Part shown: piece by piece, positions 25,767 to 37,500 of the stretch
Layout of the letters: each line of letters starts with the position of its first letter
Numbering within the stretch: the stretch's first letter is position 1
The notes under the pieces: model-generated
What the model saw: the letters and a program-made list of their open reading frames with translations, nothing else
The model's database searches: none
What the model was told of the DNA's origin: nothing
Translations under genes and position numbers: made by a program
Assembly (NCBI GenBank): GCA_013396525.1
Contig: VWYX01000673.1
Coordinates: forward strand, 139,375 to 203,374
Direction: 5' to 3'
DNA from: Chaetorhynchus papuensis
Lineage: Eukaryota; Chordata; Aves; Passeriformes; Rhipiduridae
DNA length: 64,000 nucleotides

Positions 25767-27838
25767 AATGTGAGAGGAGTGAAATTTAAAAACATATTCA
25801 GTGATCATGTGTTTTTACAATGCTGTTGCTTAGCTAAGGTTTCCTCCATAACTCCAATGAAGTCCAGAAGTTTTTATTAACTCTTAAAATTCCAGGCAAA
25901 TTTTCAAAGTTTGTATGTTGTTGCCGGAACCCATACAGAAACCACATTTTAAGTTTTCTAAAAATATCAGCTATGGATATTTAATATCTGTACAGAATTT
26001 TCTGAATTTATCTTAAACTACACCAAAATTTGCTAGCCTTAAGTATAATCTTGGTTAATTTTCTGAATTAGTAAAAACGTACTGCTTTTTAAAGGGTGCA
26101 AAACAGATGGCCTTCCTGACCTCTGAAAGGGATATTACATAAATTTAGCTATTTGAGCAACATTTCTCATTCAGAAGTTTAGGGGAGCTTCAAGATTACT
26201 ATGTGAAGATTACAGGAGACTGTTAAATTCAATTTGACCTTTATAGTACTTTTATATTTCAGCTGTCTCTATCAGCTTTCCAGCAACGTCATTTTTTATA
26301 GCAAGTCATTGAAGTCTACAGCCAAGACAAATGGCAGTCTGAACCCTGTTTTAAACTACAGCTAAAGCAAGGAAACTCATAGAGAAACTGCCACTGCCCT
26401 CCACTTACTACACAGACTTTATTAGACTGTGCTCTAGTCTATAAGAAAACCACAAATTTACACATTTGACTTCAGGCATTAAGTGGTTCCTAGGAGTACT
26501 CTGAATCATTCCAAAATCAGATAGATTCTTTTTACAAACAACTGTCCACATCTTGTATTCTATTGGTATCTCGAGGATGACTTAATACAAGGTTTGTAGC
26601 TAACCACAGCCAAAATATAAGACAAATCTGAAACCACGATCAAGAGTATCTCTATTTTACATTTTCTAAAATTTACTTTAAATCTTGACCAGAATGTAAT
26701 GTTTGAACTTATGACTTTGTAATAAAAAAATCCTGAATATAGAGCAATTTCTCAGATAATATTGTGCTTATCAGTCTCTTTTTCTGCTAGATGGAAAGTG
26801 TATGAGATCTTGAATAATGTCTACACCAACCAAAAACCAAATAAAAAAGCAAACCTGAAAATATATTCTACATATTAGTATTATGTACTGGAGTACAAAA
26901 AAGAGAGACTTTTAAAATTCATATATATAGTGTATATATACTCAAATCTGACCACTCTACTATTCATAATTTACAGTAATTGAGAAATCTCAAATTAATT
27001 TTTGGATTAGTGTTTGTTTCTCTCCTCCTCAGTGCTTTGGAAATCTGTGGCAGATGCCAACACATTTATGAGAACCACTTAAAAAAGGTGTTCCCTGTAT
27101 GTGAGTACAAGATAATGGATGCATAAAATAAAGAAGAGCACAGAAAATTTTGGAAACTAAGTCCTTTTATCGTGCTCTAAAACAATCTCTTTATGTGGGG
27201 TAAAAGTTTTTACTAGCACCACTGGAGATGTTTTGGATATCTTCCTTCTTCCTGACCCCACCTTGCAAAAGGCTCACCTATGACTTTTGTAACATTATTA
27301 TCTCTAAAGAGTACAAAACTCTGTTTGAAAAAGGAAGGATTTGCATTTTTAGAACTCTGTACTAAATTCCAGTTGCAAAACCAGAGACATGCATATTCCA
27401 GCTCTCTGTAAGCTTGCACAAAAGAGGCCAAATTACTCAGTAAAAGTGAAAAGACCTTGCGAGAATTTGAACATTAAATTTGTGCAGGATCAAATGACAG
27501 TATTTCAACAGTTTAGCAGAAGAAATATGGCAAGAGAAATTACAGGAGGGAAGTAAATTTGCAACTTAATCTGAGGTTTGATAATAATCAATCTGATACT
27601 TCTGAAAGGAGAACAACTAGCTTATTAAAGGTTCACTTTGATGTGATTCTGCACTCAGTTCCGTAAGTCCAGTCTACATATATATATAATATAAATTCCT
27701 TAATTCCTTATCCATTACTTAGGAAAATGATTCTGTGGCTAGTGCTTCATTATGGGTAGACTTAGTTTGTGTGGGCCAGTTTGAGACTAATTTTGGAAAC
27801 GGGCAGTTTTTGTTAAATGGAAACTTTATTAAAAAAAA
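25767..27838. other. Unique non-coding stretch
   Basis: No gene or dispersed repeat recognised. Short (TA)n-like runs occur near 26922-26942 and 27678-27695. An A run (27830-27842) immediately precedes the next CR1. Confidence 0.5.
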
Positions 27839-27839
27839 A

Positions 27840-28452
27840 AAAAATCAAAGAATTGTAAGAGTTGGAAGGGGCCTCTGGAGATCATGCAGCTCAATCACCC
27901 TGCCACGGCAGGGTCACCCAGAGGAGGTGACACAGGAACTCATCTGGGTGGGTTTGGAATGTTTCCAGAGAGAGAGTCCATGACCTGCCTGTGCAACCTG
28001 TTCCGGTGCTCTGCCACCCTCAATGTAAAGAATTTCTTCCTTATGTTGAGGTGAAATTTCTGGTTTAGTCTGTGGCCATAACTCCTTGTCTCATCACTGG
28101 GTACCATTTAAAAGAGCCTGGAACCATCCTCTTGGCACCTGCCTTGGAGATATTCATATCCATTAATCAGATCCCCTTTCAGTCTTCTCTTTCCTAGATT
28201 AAAGGTCCAAGCTCCAAATTGTCTTTGGGACCCTTGACTAGACCCTCTCCACTAGTTCCTTGTCTTTCTTGTACTGAGAAGCCCAGAACTGGACACAGCA
28301 CTCCAGAAGTGCCTCACAAGAGCTGAGTAGAGGGGGAGGATCACCTCTCTCAACCAGATGGCTACACTCTTCCCAATGCACCGTAGGATACCATTGGCCA
28401 TTGGCTCTGGGCCTCAAGGGCACTCACGGACAACTTGTGATCCATCAAGACT
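27840..28452 (-). mobile_element. CR1 LINE, minus strand
   Basis: The left edge is the CR1 3' end in reverse complement (agaattgtaagagttgg, then aaggggcctctggagatcat), of the subtype with 'caatcaccctgccacggcag'. It then runs about 600 bp through the 3' UTR and the ORF2 C-terminal region (the 'tctttcttgtactgagaagcc' and 'cagaactggacacagcactc' blocks). The 61-codon minus-strand frame at 28423-28238 is part of this ORF2 remnant. Right of the element lies about 180 bp of unique DNA before the next CR1. Confidence 0.92.
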
Positions 28453-28629
28453 ATGAGGTCTTTATAAAATAAATATGTTACAGTTGTAAACTACACACAG
28501 CCCTTTGAAGTATTTTCGAATAGATAGTTTTATGCCTCAGGTGACAGACTCTTAATAGGAATGTTAGTTGTAATATGTTCTGAAATCTATAGATAGCATT
28601 ATTTACAAATATGCAATGCAATTATTATT

Positions 28630-29564
28630 ACAGAATCACAGGATCACAGAATCAATCAGGTTGGAAAAGACCTCTGAGATCACCAAGTCCAATGTATAAC
28701 TTGAATACCACCATGTCAACTAGACCATGGCAATAAGTTCCACATCCAGTTTTTCCTTAAACACCTCCAGGGATGCTGACTCCACCACCGGCATCATCAG
28801 CCCATTCCAGTGTCTAGTCACCTCTTCTGTGAAGAAATTCTTCCTAATGCCCAACCTAAACCTCCCCTGGCACAGCATGAGGTTATGTTCTCTTGTCCTG
28901 TCACTGGTTGCCTGGGAGAAGAGGCCGACCCCCACCCAGGTACACCCTCCTTTCAGGTGGTTGTAGAGAGTGGTAAATTCACCCCTGAGCCTCCTTTTCT
29001 TCAGGCTAAACAACCCCAGCTCGCTCAGCTGTTTCTCAAAAGACTTGTGCTCTAGACTCTTCCCCAGCTCTGTTGCCCTTCTCTGGACACGCTCCAGCCC
29101 CTCAATATTTTTCTTGTTGTGAGGTGCCCAGAACTGAACACACGTTTTGAGGTGTGGCCTCACCAGTGGCCTCAGGTGTGGCTAAATTCAGGGGGACAAT
29201 CACTGCCCTGGTCCTGCTGGCCACACTATTGCTGATACAGGCCAGGATGCCATTGTCTACTTGTCAACCTGGGAACAGCTGGCTCATGTTCAGCCACTGT
29301 CAACCAGCACCTCCAGGTCCTTTTCTATTGAGCCACTTTCCAGCCGCTCCCCCAAACTGTTAGCACTGCCTGAGGCTGTGGTGGCCCAAAGGCAGAAGCC
29401 AGCACTCATACATTTGGCCTCAGCCCATTGATCCAGCCTGTGCAGATCCCTCTGTAGAACCTACAGATTGATATTCTCACTCATCTTGGTGTCAAACTGC
29501 TCAAGGGTGCACTCAGTCCCTCATCCAGATAATTTATTGAACAGAACTGGCCCCAACATGAGGT
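28630..29564 (-). mobile_element. CR1 LINE (3' part), minus strand
   Basis: Starts with 'cagaatcacaggatcacag' and 'aatcaatcaggttgg', the reverse-complement tail, and runs through about 900 bp of typical CR1. Compared with other copies here it is well preserved, as its C-terminal frame is still open for 147 codons. At about 29565 it is interrupted by an LTR-like fragment, and it resumes at 29647. Confidence 0.95.
28720..29163 (-). pseudogene. CR1 ORF2 C-terminal remnant (147 codons open)
   Basis: On the minus strand this frame carries the consecutive C-terminal landmarks of CR1 ORF2: VQFWAPHNKKN, ERVQRRATEL, LGLFSLKKRRLRGEF, VGVGLFSQATSD, QGRFRLGIRKNFFTE and a final SASLEVFKEKLD. The annotated start is simply the first ATG in the frame, and the reverse transcriptase domain lies upstream and is not intact. 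It is one of the longest intact LINE frames in the window, suggesting a relatively young copy. Confidence 0.9.
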
Positions 29565-29646
29565 GCTATAGATTTATGTCTGGGTCCTGGCCATGCCCCC
29601 TCCTGGCTACCGCAAAAATTAACTCTGTCCTGGAGAGAACAGGACA
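29565..29646 (-). mobile_element. LTR fragment embedded in CR1, minus strand
   Basis: On the minus strand this begins at 29646 with TGTCCTG, followed by 'ggacagagttaatttt' and then 'gggggcatggccaggaccca'. That is the 5' end of the same broad avian LTR group as the element at 6829-7276. Only about 80 bp is present. It interrupts CR1 sequence on both sides. The left junction near 29565 is approximate, and part of the CR1 is missing at this point, so insertion plus deletion is more likely than a simple solo LTR. Confidence 0.55.
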
Positions 29647-29972
29647 GTGGCTTTGTGAACTCTTCAGCCATCTCCCTCAGTACTCTTAGGCAGATCCCAT
29701 CTGTCCCCATAGACTCGCAAGTGTCTAAGTTATGTAGTAGGTTGCTACCCATTTCACACTGGTTTACAGGGTTTTAATTCAGCTTCCCATTCCTGTCTAC
29801 CAGTTCAGGAAGCTGGCTGCCCCAACAATAACTGACCTTGCTATAAAACGTGGAGGCAAAGAACACGTTAATTATTTCAGTCTTTTCCTCATCCTTTGCT
29901 ACTATGTTTCCTTCATATCCAATGAACGTAGGACTGTCTTCATACAGGAGCCCATTTGAACTTACCAACTGG
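29647..29972 (-). mobile_element. CR1 LINE continuation (5' part), minus strand
   Basis: CR1 sequence resumes after the LTR fragment, with 'ccatctccctcagtactctt', 'cccatctgtccccata' and 'cagtcttttcctcatccttt' blocks of the more 5' part of ORF2. These belong in the same order and orientation as the 28630-29564 segment, so both are one original copy. It ends at unique sequence near 29972. Confidence 0.85.
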
Positions 29973-32334
29973 TAGGAAGCCTACTTAGATTAATTACAAA
30001 GGAAGGCTTCTGATAATGTAAAGCTGAAAAATCCCTATTTAGATAATGGTAAATGTATATGTTAGTACTGGATATGTATTACTGCCTGCCTGATTGACTG
30101 AATTTCTGTGATTTAAGCTCTGAGAAAACCAGACAGAACCCAGGTGATAAAAATTGTAATGTCTTCTAACTCATCTTCTTCATAACCATTAAAGATTCTG
30201 TTTATTGAAACCGCAATAGTATAAATTATTTTGCAGGTAGTAAGACAGTGTCTGACATCTTATGCTTGAAGTCAGATGAAAGACTGCCAGCAACAGAAAT
30301 TTCTCTGCTGTAGCTGATTTATTTTCCCTGTTTCCAGCTTGTGATGAAGCTCAGTATTTGAAAGCTTTATGCTGGCAGCAGTTAAAAAGCATTCAGTATA
30401 AAAAGCAGGACTGCAAAAAACAAGTTAATAAAGTCTGTATTCTCTTTAGAGGAAAATAGTTTCCTGTGTTGACCGAGATTCCAGCAATGAAAGTATTTTG
30501 CAGGAAAGTGATCTTGCTGTAATTGGGTGGAGATTTTTTCCTTCACTTTAAGAACTATATCCATAAAGAAAACTTCTCAGATTAATCACTCTTTAAATTT
30601 TCTCCCAAGATGGCAATAACTTATGTTGTCTTCTTATCCTTTGGAAAGATTTTTACAGTTTTAGATTAGGCAGGAATTTATTTCTGAAGCCATACCTCAT
30701 AATAATGACAATAGCCTCAATGAATGTTCCTTTTCTGTATTGTTCACTCAGAACATGAATGATATTGGAGGGTAGGATTTTCTTTATAATTACAAATGTT
30801 TGATTTTCATAGGAGAAAAAAAGTAATGGGTGAGTAAAGCTGTACTTTGGAAATGTCTTTTTTTTTTTTCCTGAGGTTATAGTTACTGGTAGAATGTCAG
30901 GATGTCACACCATTAATTAGGACCGTGAGTTATCTTCCAAGTAAGTTTTTACTTTAAAGAAATAGGTTTTGTTAAACCTGCGTTCTCCTGCTGCTTGAGT
31001 AGTCATAGTGGGTAATCAAAGGAGACTAGGGGGATAAAGTCCTACTCAGCTGAAACAGAACTGAGAGCAATTCCACAGCCTCTGTTTAATATTTTAGGGA
31101 AACTTGTTAGAAGCTTTACAGACTACCTTTTTTATTCCTTTGACTGGTTCTGCACTTCACTGATGATAAGTATTCTTGGTATCTACTACAAATGCGTGAG
31201 ATATAAGACCTGTCTTTGTCAACCATCAATCTTTCCCTGATATTGATTTAAAACAAATTTTCTTTTAGTGATTTAGAAAATATGTGTATATTTGTAAATC
31301 TATAAAGAAGTGGAAAGACCCCTCATTTGTAAGCTATTATAATTCTTACCCATCTGACACTGTCTTTATCATCTCATCTTTTGTTCAGTGAAATCTGAAA
31401 TCATTTTAATTACCTACCCACCCAAATTCAAATAGGATCCCACAAATGATTTTCTGTTTCATGAAAATTGTAACAGTGTAGTAAATTGAAAATTTGAAAT
31501 GTTACTTTGACAAGTACTCCTTGATATTCCCATCTATCAAAGTTTCTTGTCATCTTAAAGATCACTATGTATTACAGGTTATGCTGTCTTCCCATCATGA
31601 TGGGAGTGTCGTAGATTCAGAGAAATGTTTTATTGTGATGAAAAGAGACAGGCTTACTATGACTAAAATGCACAAATGTATGACAGTGATTTTGTTCTTT
31701 ATTATAAACTCAAAATTTAAAACTACAGTAGGCTCTTAAAGTAGCTTACAAAAATCTACTCAATTGAGTAGCACAAACATTCTTGCACTGCAAATAAAAA
31801 CCCAAACCCTAAATATGTCTCACCACTCTGTAAAAAAGATATTAAGAGATTACATGAAGGCTGTTGGTGTTAATATTTTGGCATATATGAAATTGTACAT
31901 CATGTTTTTATACTCTTCATTCTTAAAAATTTTCTGACTTTGAAATTCATATGTCTTATTCTGAATGATCATTCACTTGACAGAAGTCTATAGGATGAGT
32001 GTCATTCAAGAAAATAAGACTATTAGAGACCTGTGACAGTCCATGCTCCCACAGATAAGGAGTAGTCTTTCTATCTGCTGTCTGGTCATATTCCAACAGC
32101 AACTCTTACATAGTATCAGGAATATGCACAAACAGGTACTGATAATATAAAAATAGCTTGAGAAATAGGAATATTTGCTCAGAATATCTGGGGTGTGTCT
32201 AAAACTGGGACCACCAATAGAGGTTATAACATCACAAAACCTGTGAAGAATTTTTTTTCTCCTGTTGCCATTATAAAACACATATTAGTGAGCAACAGGA
32301 TAACAGACAAAAATTTGACCTGAGGTGTTAGATT
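29973..32334. other. Unique non-coding stretch
   Basis: AT-rich; no gene or repeat recognised. Open frames are at most 91 codons (32281-32006, minus) and lack motifs. Confidence 0.55.
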
Positions 32335-32475
32335 GACACACTGTCTCTAAGTGGAAGGTATTTCTGAGGTCTCAGTTTTAGGGCCAGTTCTTTTCAGTGT
32401 TGTTGTAAGTTACTTAGACATGGGAGTTCAGTGCGCACTAAATAGGTTTGCTGAATTCCATGACATTCCTTAAAA
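32335..32475 (+). mobile_element. Old CR1 reverse transcriptase relic, plus strand
   Basis: In one plus frame starting at 32372 the sequence reads SVLGPVLFSVVVSYLDM followed by GVQCALNRFAEF. This matches the reverse transcriptase block between the SVLGPVLF motif and the catalytic Phe-Ala-Asp-Asp loop; here the loop is Phe-Ala-Glu-Phe, so it is dead. The DNA is strongly diverged from the other copies in the window, and no flanking CR1 sequence was clear. It is probably an ancient fragment. Confidence 0.72.
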
Positions 32476-33381
32476 TGAAGAATTCCAATAAGGAAAATTC
32501 TTGTTTCCTCTAGAGATTCTTCTAGATTCAATAGTACCTATGACACACCTGAGATGTCAGTGGGATGTTTGAAAATGCCCTAGAGTTGCACTGCCACACA
32601 AACAAGTATTGTAAACATTTCTGTTATTGAGCAAAAAAACCCAACATCTTTGGCAATCTAAATCCGTTACAGAATAGAGTAATTCAAAAGCAACTGGTCA
32701 CTCTCTCCCAGATAAATTTCATGCCTTTTTCTTTCTTTTTGTTCACACTATTTCCTTCACTTGACCTGATGAAGAACATTCTTACGAAATAGTGGGGGGG
32801 GTTTTCTGTACAACAAGCTAAAACCAATACCTTCAATTTGTGTTAGAACAGATGGGAGTCTAGTGAATAACACTAACATGTGCTTTCATTCACTAATTAG
32901 AGGCAGACAGAAAACCGAAATTCAACATTCCTTCAAAAAGATAGCATTTGATATGGAAACAAGTAATTCTCACTTTGAGTGGGAAGATCTGGCAGCCAGT
33001 GAGGTACTGTAAATCAGATACCAAATATTTTGGACTTTTCACATGATAATATTAAAAGTGTGAATTAACTGTCCAAACTTTATTCTTACAGAATTTGCTT
33101 ATATTTCCCTATTGACATTCACTGTCCTTGACACATGTTTTTCCTTTTATCAGCTGTGACTGTCTTCCTGAACCGGACTGATCTATTGAGCTTTATTGTT
33201 CTCCAAATTATTTTCCAACACTTTAAAACTCTGTAAAATACTTTATATAAATTTTTATGTTCTGCAAAGTGAATTGAAGATGGGCAAAATGTGCAGAGCC
33301 AATAGAACAAGTTACAGTATGAGCAGAACATCAGATCTTCACTGCCTTTCCTGACCATTCAAATTCCGACATAAAGACTGC
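32476..33381. other. Unique non-coding stretch
   Basis: No gene or repeat recognised. Confidence 0.5.
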
Positions 33382-33768
33382 ACCACGGTAGTGGTGTGAC
33401 ATTGGCTGGATGCCAGGTGCCCACCAAGCCACTCTATCACTCCCCTCCCCAACAAGACAGGAGGGGGAGAAAATAGGATGGGAGAAAGCTCATGGGTCAA
33501 AATAAAGGTGTATAATAAAGAAAAAGCAAAATATACATGTGGAAACAAAGAAAGACAAAATATTTATTCTCTATTTCCCATCAGCATGCAATACCCAGCT
33601 TCCTTGGAAGAAGGGCTTCAGCACACATAATTTTTGCTCCAGAAGACAAACATCATAAAAATGAATGCTCTTCCCCACTCCTGTGAGCTTTCATGTTTGG
33701 GCTGACGCCATATGATATGGAAAATCCCTTTGGTCAGTTTGGCTCAGCTGTCCAGGCTGTCCCAATGG

Positions 33769-34399
33769 TACTGAATAACTTACATTTCTTTGAGAAGAAA
33801 CCTATGCAGCAACGGGGAAAGGAGGTTGGAAAATTCTTTTTACTTTAGCACCATAGTGTATATTCCCGATATTTGTTGTTAGTGCTTAGTTTTGTATCAT
33901 ACAGTGCTTATTACCAGAGATTAATGTTAACTCCCTGCATCTGTGACTAACAAGTCTCATGCCAGCTAATGCTTCCTTATCAACTTAGTGATCAATCTGT
34001 AATAGTAGATAACTTAGTTTTGAGAACAAGGAATTTTGATTTTGAATTTTTGATTTTGATTTTTGATTTTGAGAACAAGTCATAATAAAGACTGATAAGA
34101 GAACTACACATCAGAGTAGATCTGACTACATATTTGAAAAACTCTCAAGGAAAAAAGATCTATCGGAAGGTCCGGAATTGTATTCAAATAAGTCCATGGA
34201 AATTATTATCATATATGCATGTATTCAAGAAATGAGATGCATATGAGCTAGTTTCAAGAATATAACCTGGTCTGTTCGGTTACCGGGCATGCATGCTTTG
34301 AGGAGAATTCCTCATACAGCCATCATTGCGAGTAAAGTAATGTCATCTTTCCAACCTAGTAAATTGTTAGGGGAGTTTGTTTCCTGGTTTTTGGTGACA
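33769..34399. other. Unidentified ~630-bp segment inside the split LTR
   Basis: AT-rich sequence between the two LTR halves. It contains a TTTTGA-type tandem repeat (about 34032-34076) flanked by two copies of 'ttttgagaacaag' (about 34018 and 34063). I saw no clear terminal inverted repeats and no duplication at its junctions. It could be a later insertion, or a segment native to this LTR subfamily that I do not know. Confidence 0.4.
34032..34076 (+). repeat. (TTTTGA)n-like short tandem repeat
   Basis: Imperfect units of ttttga with one 'attttt' variant, ending in the word 'gagaacaag' that also precedes the block. Confidence 0.7.
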
Positions 34400-34579
34400 T
34401 CAAGGCCTTGCCCACCCCCAGCATACTTATAAGGGGGGAGGGTTGGATAGACAGCCTGCTCATCAGTAGCCAAAACCTGGTGTGTTACCAACCCTTCTAG
34501 ATAACAATGCAAATGAACAGCGCTATGAGGCACCCATGCGGTAGGTTAACTCCCTCCCAGTCAGACCCAATACAACCAC

Positions 34580-37500
34580 TTGGAAAGAACAGTTCAGACG
34601 AACTGATTCTCAGGAGTTCTGTTCAAGGGAGTCCTTTTTTGAACCATAAAATTAAATTGTGTGTATGGTTGTACTCACACTACATATGAGTGAGCCCGTT
34701 TATGCACGTGCGTGAACTTCTAATTGATACTTTTAAGTGTGACCTGTCTGTGATAATGTCATCATTTATCAAAGATAGTCTCCTGTCTTCAAAGCAGAAA
34801 AAATGACCTTGTTCTTTCAGTCAAAATAAGTACTGTAAGTAATGACCATAGCCTTATGAATGTTTTTGCATAACCTAGTGGTTTTTCAAGAATAGTCTCA
34901 ATCTGTAGAGTGATTTATTTAATTTACATGAAAAACTATATTCATTTGACCTGCAGTGGTATGTGGTAATAAAACCAATAAAACCAATAATTTCGGGTAC
35001 ATAATTAAGATTCTGCTGAACATAGTTTTGTTAATGTATGCTGTATATATTTTTTTTCATTTTCAAATTCTCCTGTTCATAACTTTGCAGCAAAAAGTGC
35101 AAAAACGTTATGTGTTTCAAACTAGACTTACTGAATGCAACGGTCTCAGCAGTATATGCATTACATTTCTAATGACAATGCATAACTAGAAAAAGAGAAT
35201 AGAATAAGTAAGGGATGTCATTCACATAAACTAATTTTTTATGCTAACTTCAAGAGGAAACATTCAACCTTGCCCAATTTATGTAGCCATAAGAGAATAC
35301 TGGATTTTTCTTTGGTTTTTTTATGCGTGCAAAAATGCATCTGTTTTACTTGCAAATCAGAGTGTAGTATGCTTTTCTTGATAAAACAAAAAGAAGTATT
35401 TTTCATGTTTAATAAGAGTATATTTTAGAAGTGTATAGCTGTAAAACCATTGCTGCAGCTATATTTGGGCACCTTCTAATTTTTTTTTAAACAACGTAAT
35501 TAAACACAACCATATACATATCTATTTATATATTTAAGAGTTCTTAAAATGCCGTTTTAAACCCGTAAATATAAACAGAACAGAAAAGTCAAGAAATGTA
35601 ATATAATAGGCCAGTAAACACTAAATGTGACGACTCTAAGTGCTGTTGTCAGCTAAAGTGCTCAGGGTGTTTTTAAGTGATTCCCAGTTCTTGTTTATTT
35701 CTATTCTTAACTGCCAGCTTGATGACACTAAAAACTAAGGCATACTCACTTTATTTGCTTTAAATTGACTGTTAAGGTGTACTAAGAGTTGTAGCCCTAC
35801 TCTAGATGTTCCGTGCAGAAGGACATTCTCACCATTTCATTTAACACTGTCCAGTAATCACTATTTTGCTCCAGCCCCTTGGACAACCTCCTTGCGAACA
35901 GATTTTCTTTTTTCCTCATATAATGGAAGGGTGGAAACATTAGTTTGGGATTGAAGGGATTAACGATGCTCAGGCATTTTCCTGTGGCTGCTTAGGATGA
36001 CAGGTGGGTAATGCATTGAGCACAATTGTAACAAAGGTGCAATGAAAACCATCACATAGTTGAAATAGTCAAATGAAGAGATGCATTGGGACTAATTTAC
36101 CGAGCAGGTGGTCTCCGGAAATGGATATGGTGGACTGGTGTCCTGAAAGAAGAGAAAATAGGGAGACTTTATGTCATTAAAATCTCAAATTCGGGTATGA
36201 TGGAGCTGAGTTCAATTTGAAAATTTTATTCAGATGATGATGGAAGGGTTTCATGAAGCACTTAAGACATGCTTAAAAAAGAGATGAAATGGAAGAGGCC
36301 ATTAAGGAGGACTTATGTTCTAGCTTGTGGACATAGCTGCAGAAAAGATTGTGAAATGTAACAGCTAGGACAATAACTGAAAGAGGGAGCTGGAGCTGCA
36401 ATGGTATTGTGAATCTTTGTCTAGGGTGGACTTCAGACTACATAACAGCTGCTCTCCTTTTTCCTGTGTAGGACACAGGAGATTTAATTTAAATCTGTGT
36501 CTCTTGAAAATGCTGGGAGATGTATCACTAAGGTTCACTGGGAGTTATGGTGTTTACAGATAAAGTTATACAGCAGAGTTAGTCTTGTACATGTGTCTTT
36601 GAATTCCACATAGCACTACTGGAGCCCTGAGGTAACAAAGCAGATAAAGAATGCTGTCCCTGTCTCTCTTACTGTGGGAAAAGAAAGTAAGATCCTCTCT
36701 GTTTGTTTTGTGCTTGTGCTTTTGTTATGGACATGTTATTGATATTGAATGACTGCAGCTGTTACAAGGTGCTTTTCTGTGATGGGAGCTCTTACAACAA
36801 TGAACAAGGCAGGATACTGGCTTGGAGGTAAAATTTTAAGAACGGAATGCAGCTGGGTCACCCTGGATACACAACTCCTAAAAGTCTCTCCCCTTAATCA
36901 ATGTAAAATATGCAAGCATAAAATATATATTCAGGTCTAATAGATATTTGTTTTACTAGGGTGGGTGAGTTCTTTTGCAAAGTACTACAGCTTGAGCTAA
37001 TGCTTAGTTTCTTCTCGTATGGGAGACTAAAATGTGACTGCTTTAAAACAAAAGCTCTTAGTTTAGGATATCCTGCTGTTGTTGAAATAAGAGAGTTTAA
37101 AAAGACTGAATCCCATTTGCAATTGAAGGACATATTTAAGAAGTCCTTCAGCTGATCTATAATATTTCCATTTTGTTCTAATCACGCAGCTCTCAGATTT
37201 GGTAGAGTGACTGCAAATGATCAGTTAAAAAATATCTAATTACATGGTAATCAGATTGCACTGCTATTGCAGTGCAGAGGGAGCCAAATAGGAGGCAGAT
37301 TTGTGATCTGTCATTTCTTTTTATTTCTAAAGAAACAAGAACTCAGAGTTCACATCATTAAATGAATAAAAAATTTAATATCATGTGTCCAATACTTCAC
37401 TGTTCTTCTTGGATATATCTACTTATAGCCTTACAATTCTAATACTAGGAATGAGCTTCATTGAAAATATCTTGGTATTGACAGCAAAATAAAAAGAGAT

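Larger units (their letters stand above)
33387..34574 (-). mobile_element. Endogenous retrovirus LTR in two halves, minus strand, with 5-bp TSD
   Basis: Read on the minus strand the LTR starts at 34574 with TGTATTGGGTCTGACTGGGA. Its first part runs to about 34400, including the 'gggttggt', 'aacacaccagg' and 'gggggtgggcaaggcc' blocks. Its second part runs from about 33768 to 33387: 'ggacagctgagccaaactga', 'ccaaagggattttcc', a poly(A) signal at 33568-33563, and the end 'gcacctggcatccagcc'. The pentamer ACCAC flanks both outer edges (33382-33386 and 34575-34579), supporting a single insertion; five bases is typical of ERVL-type integration. The roughly 630 bp between the halves is unlike the rest of the LTR. 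No retroviral coding frames are present. Confidence 0.75.

Noticed and set aside
28727..29055. Plus-strand frames of 79-81 codons
   Set aside because: They are antisense to a minus-strand CR1 ORF2 remnant.
37257..37276. MicroRNA hairpin
   Set aside because: Arms are only 8 bp and pairing does not extend beyond them.
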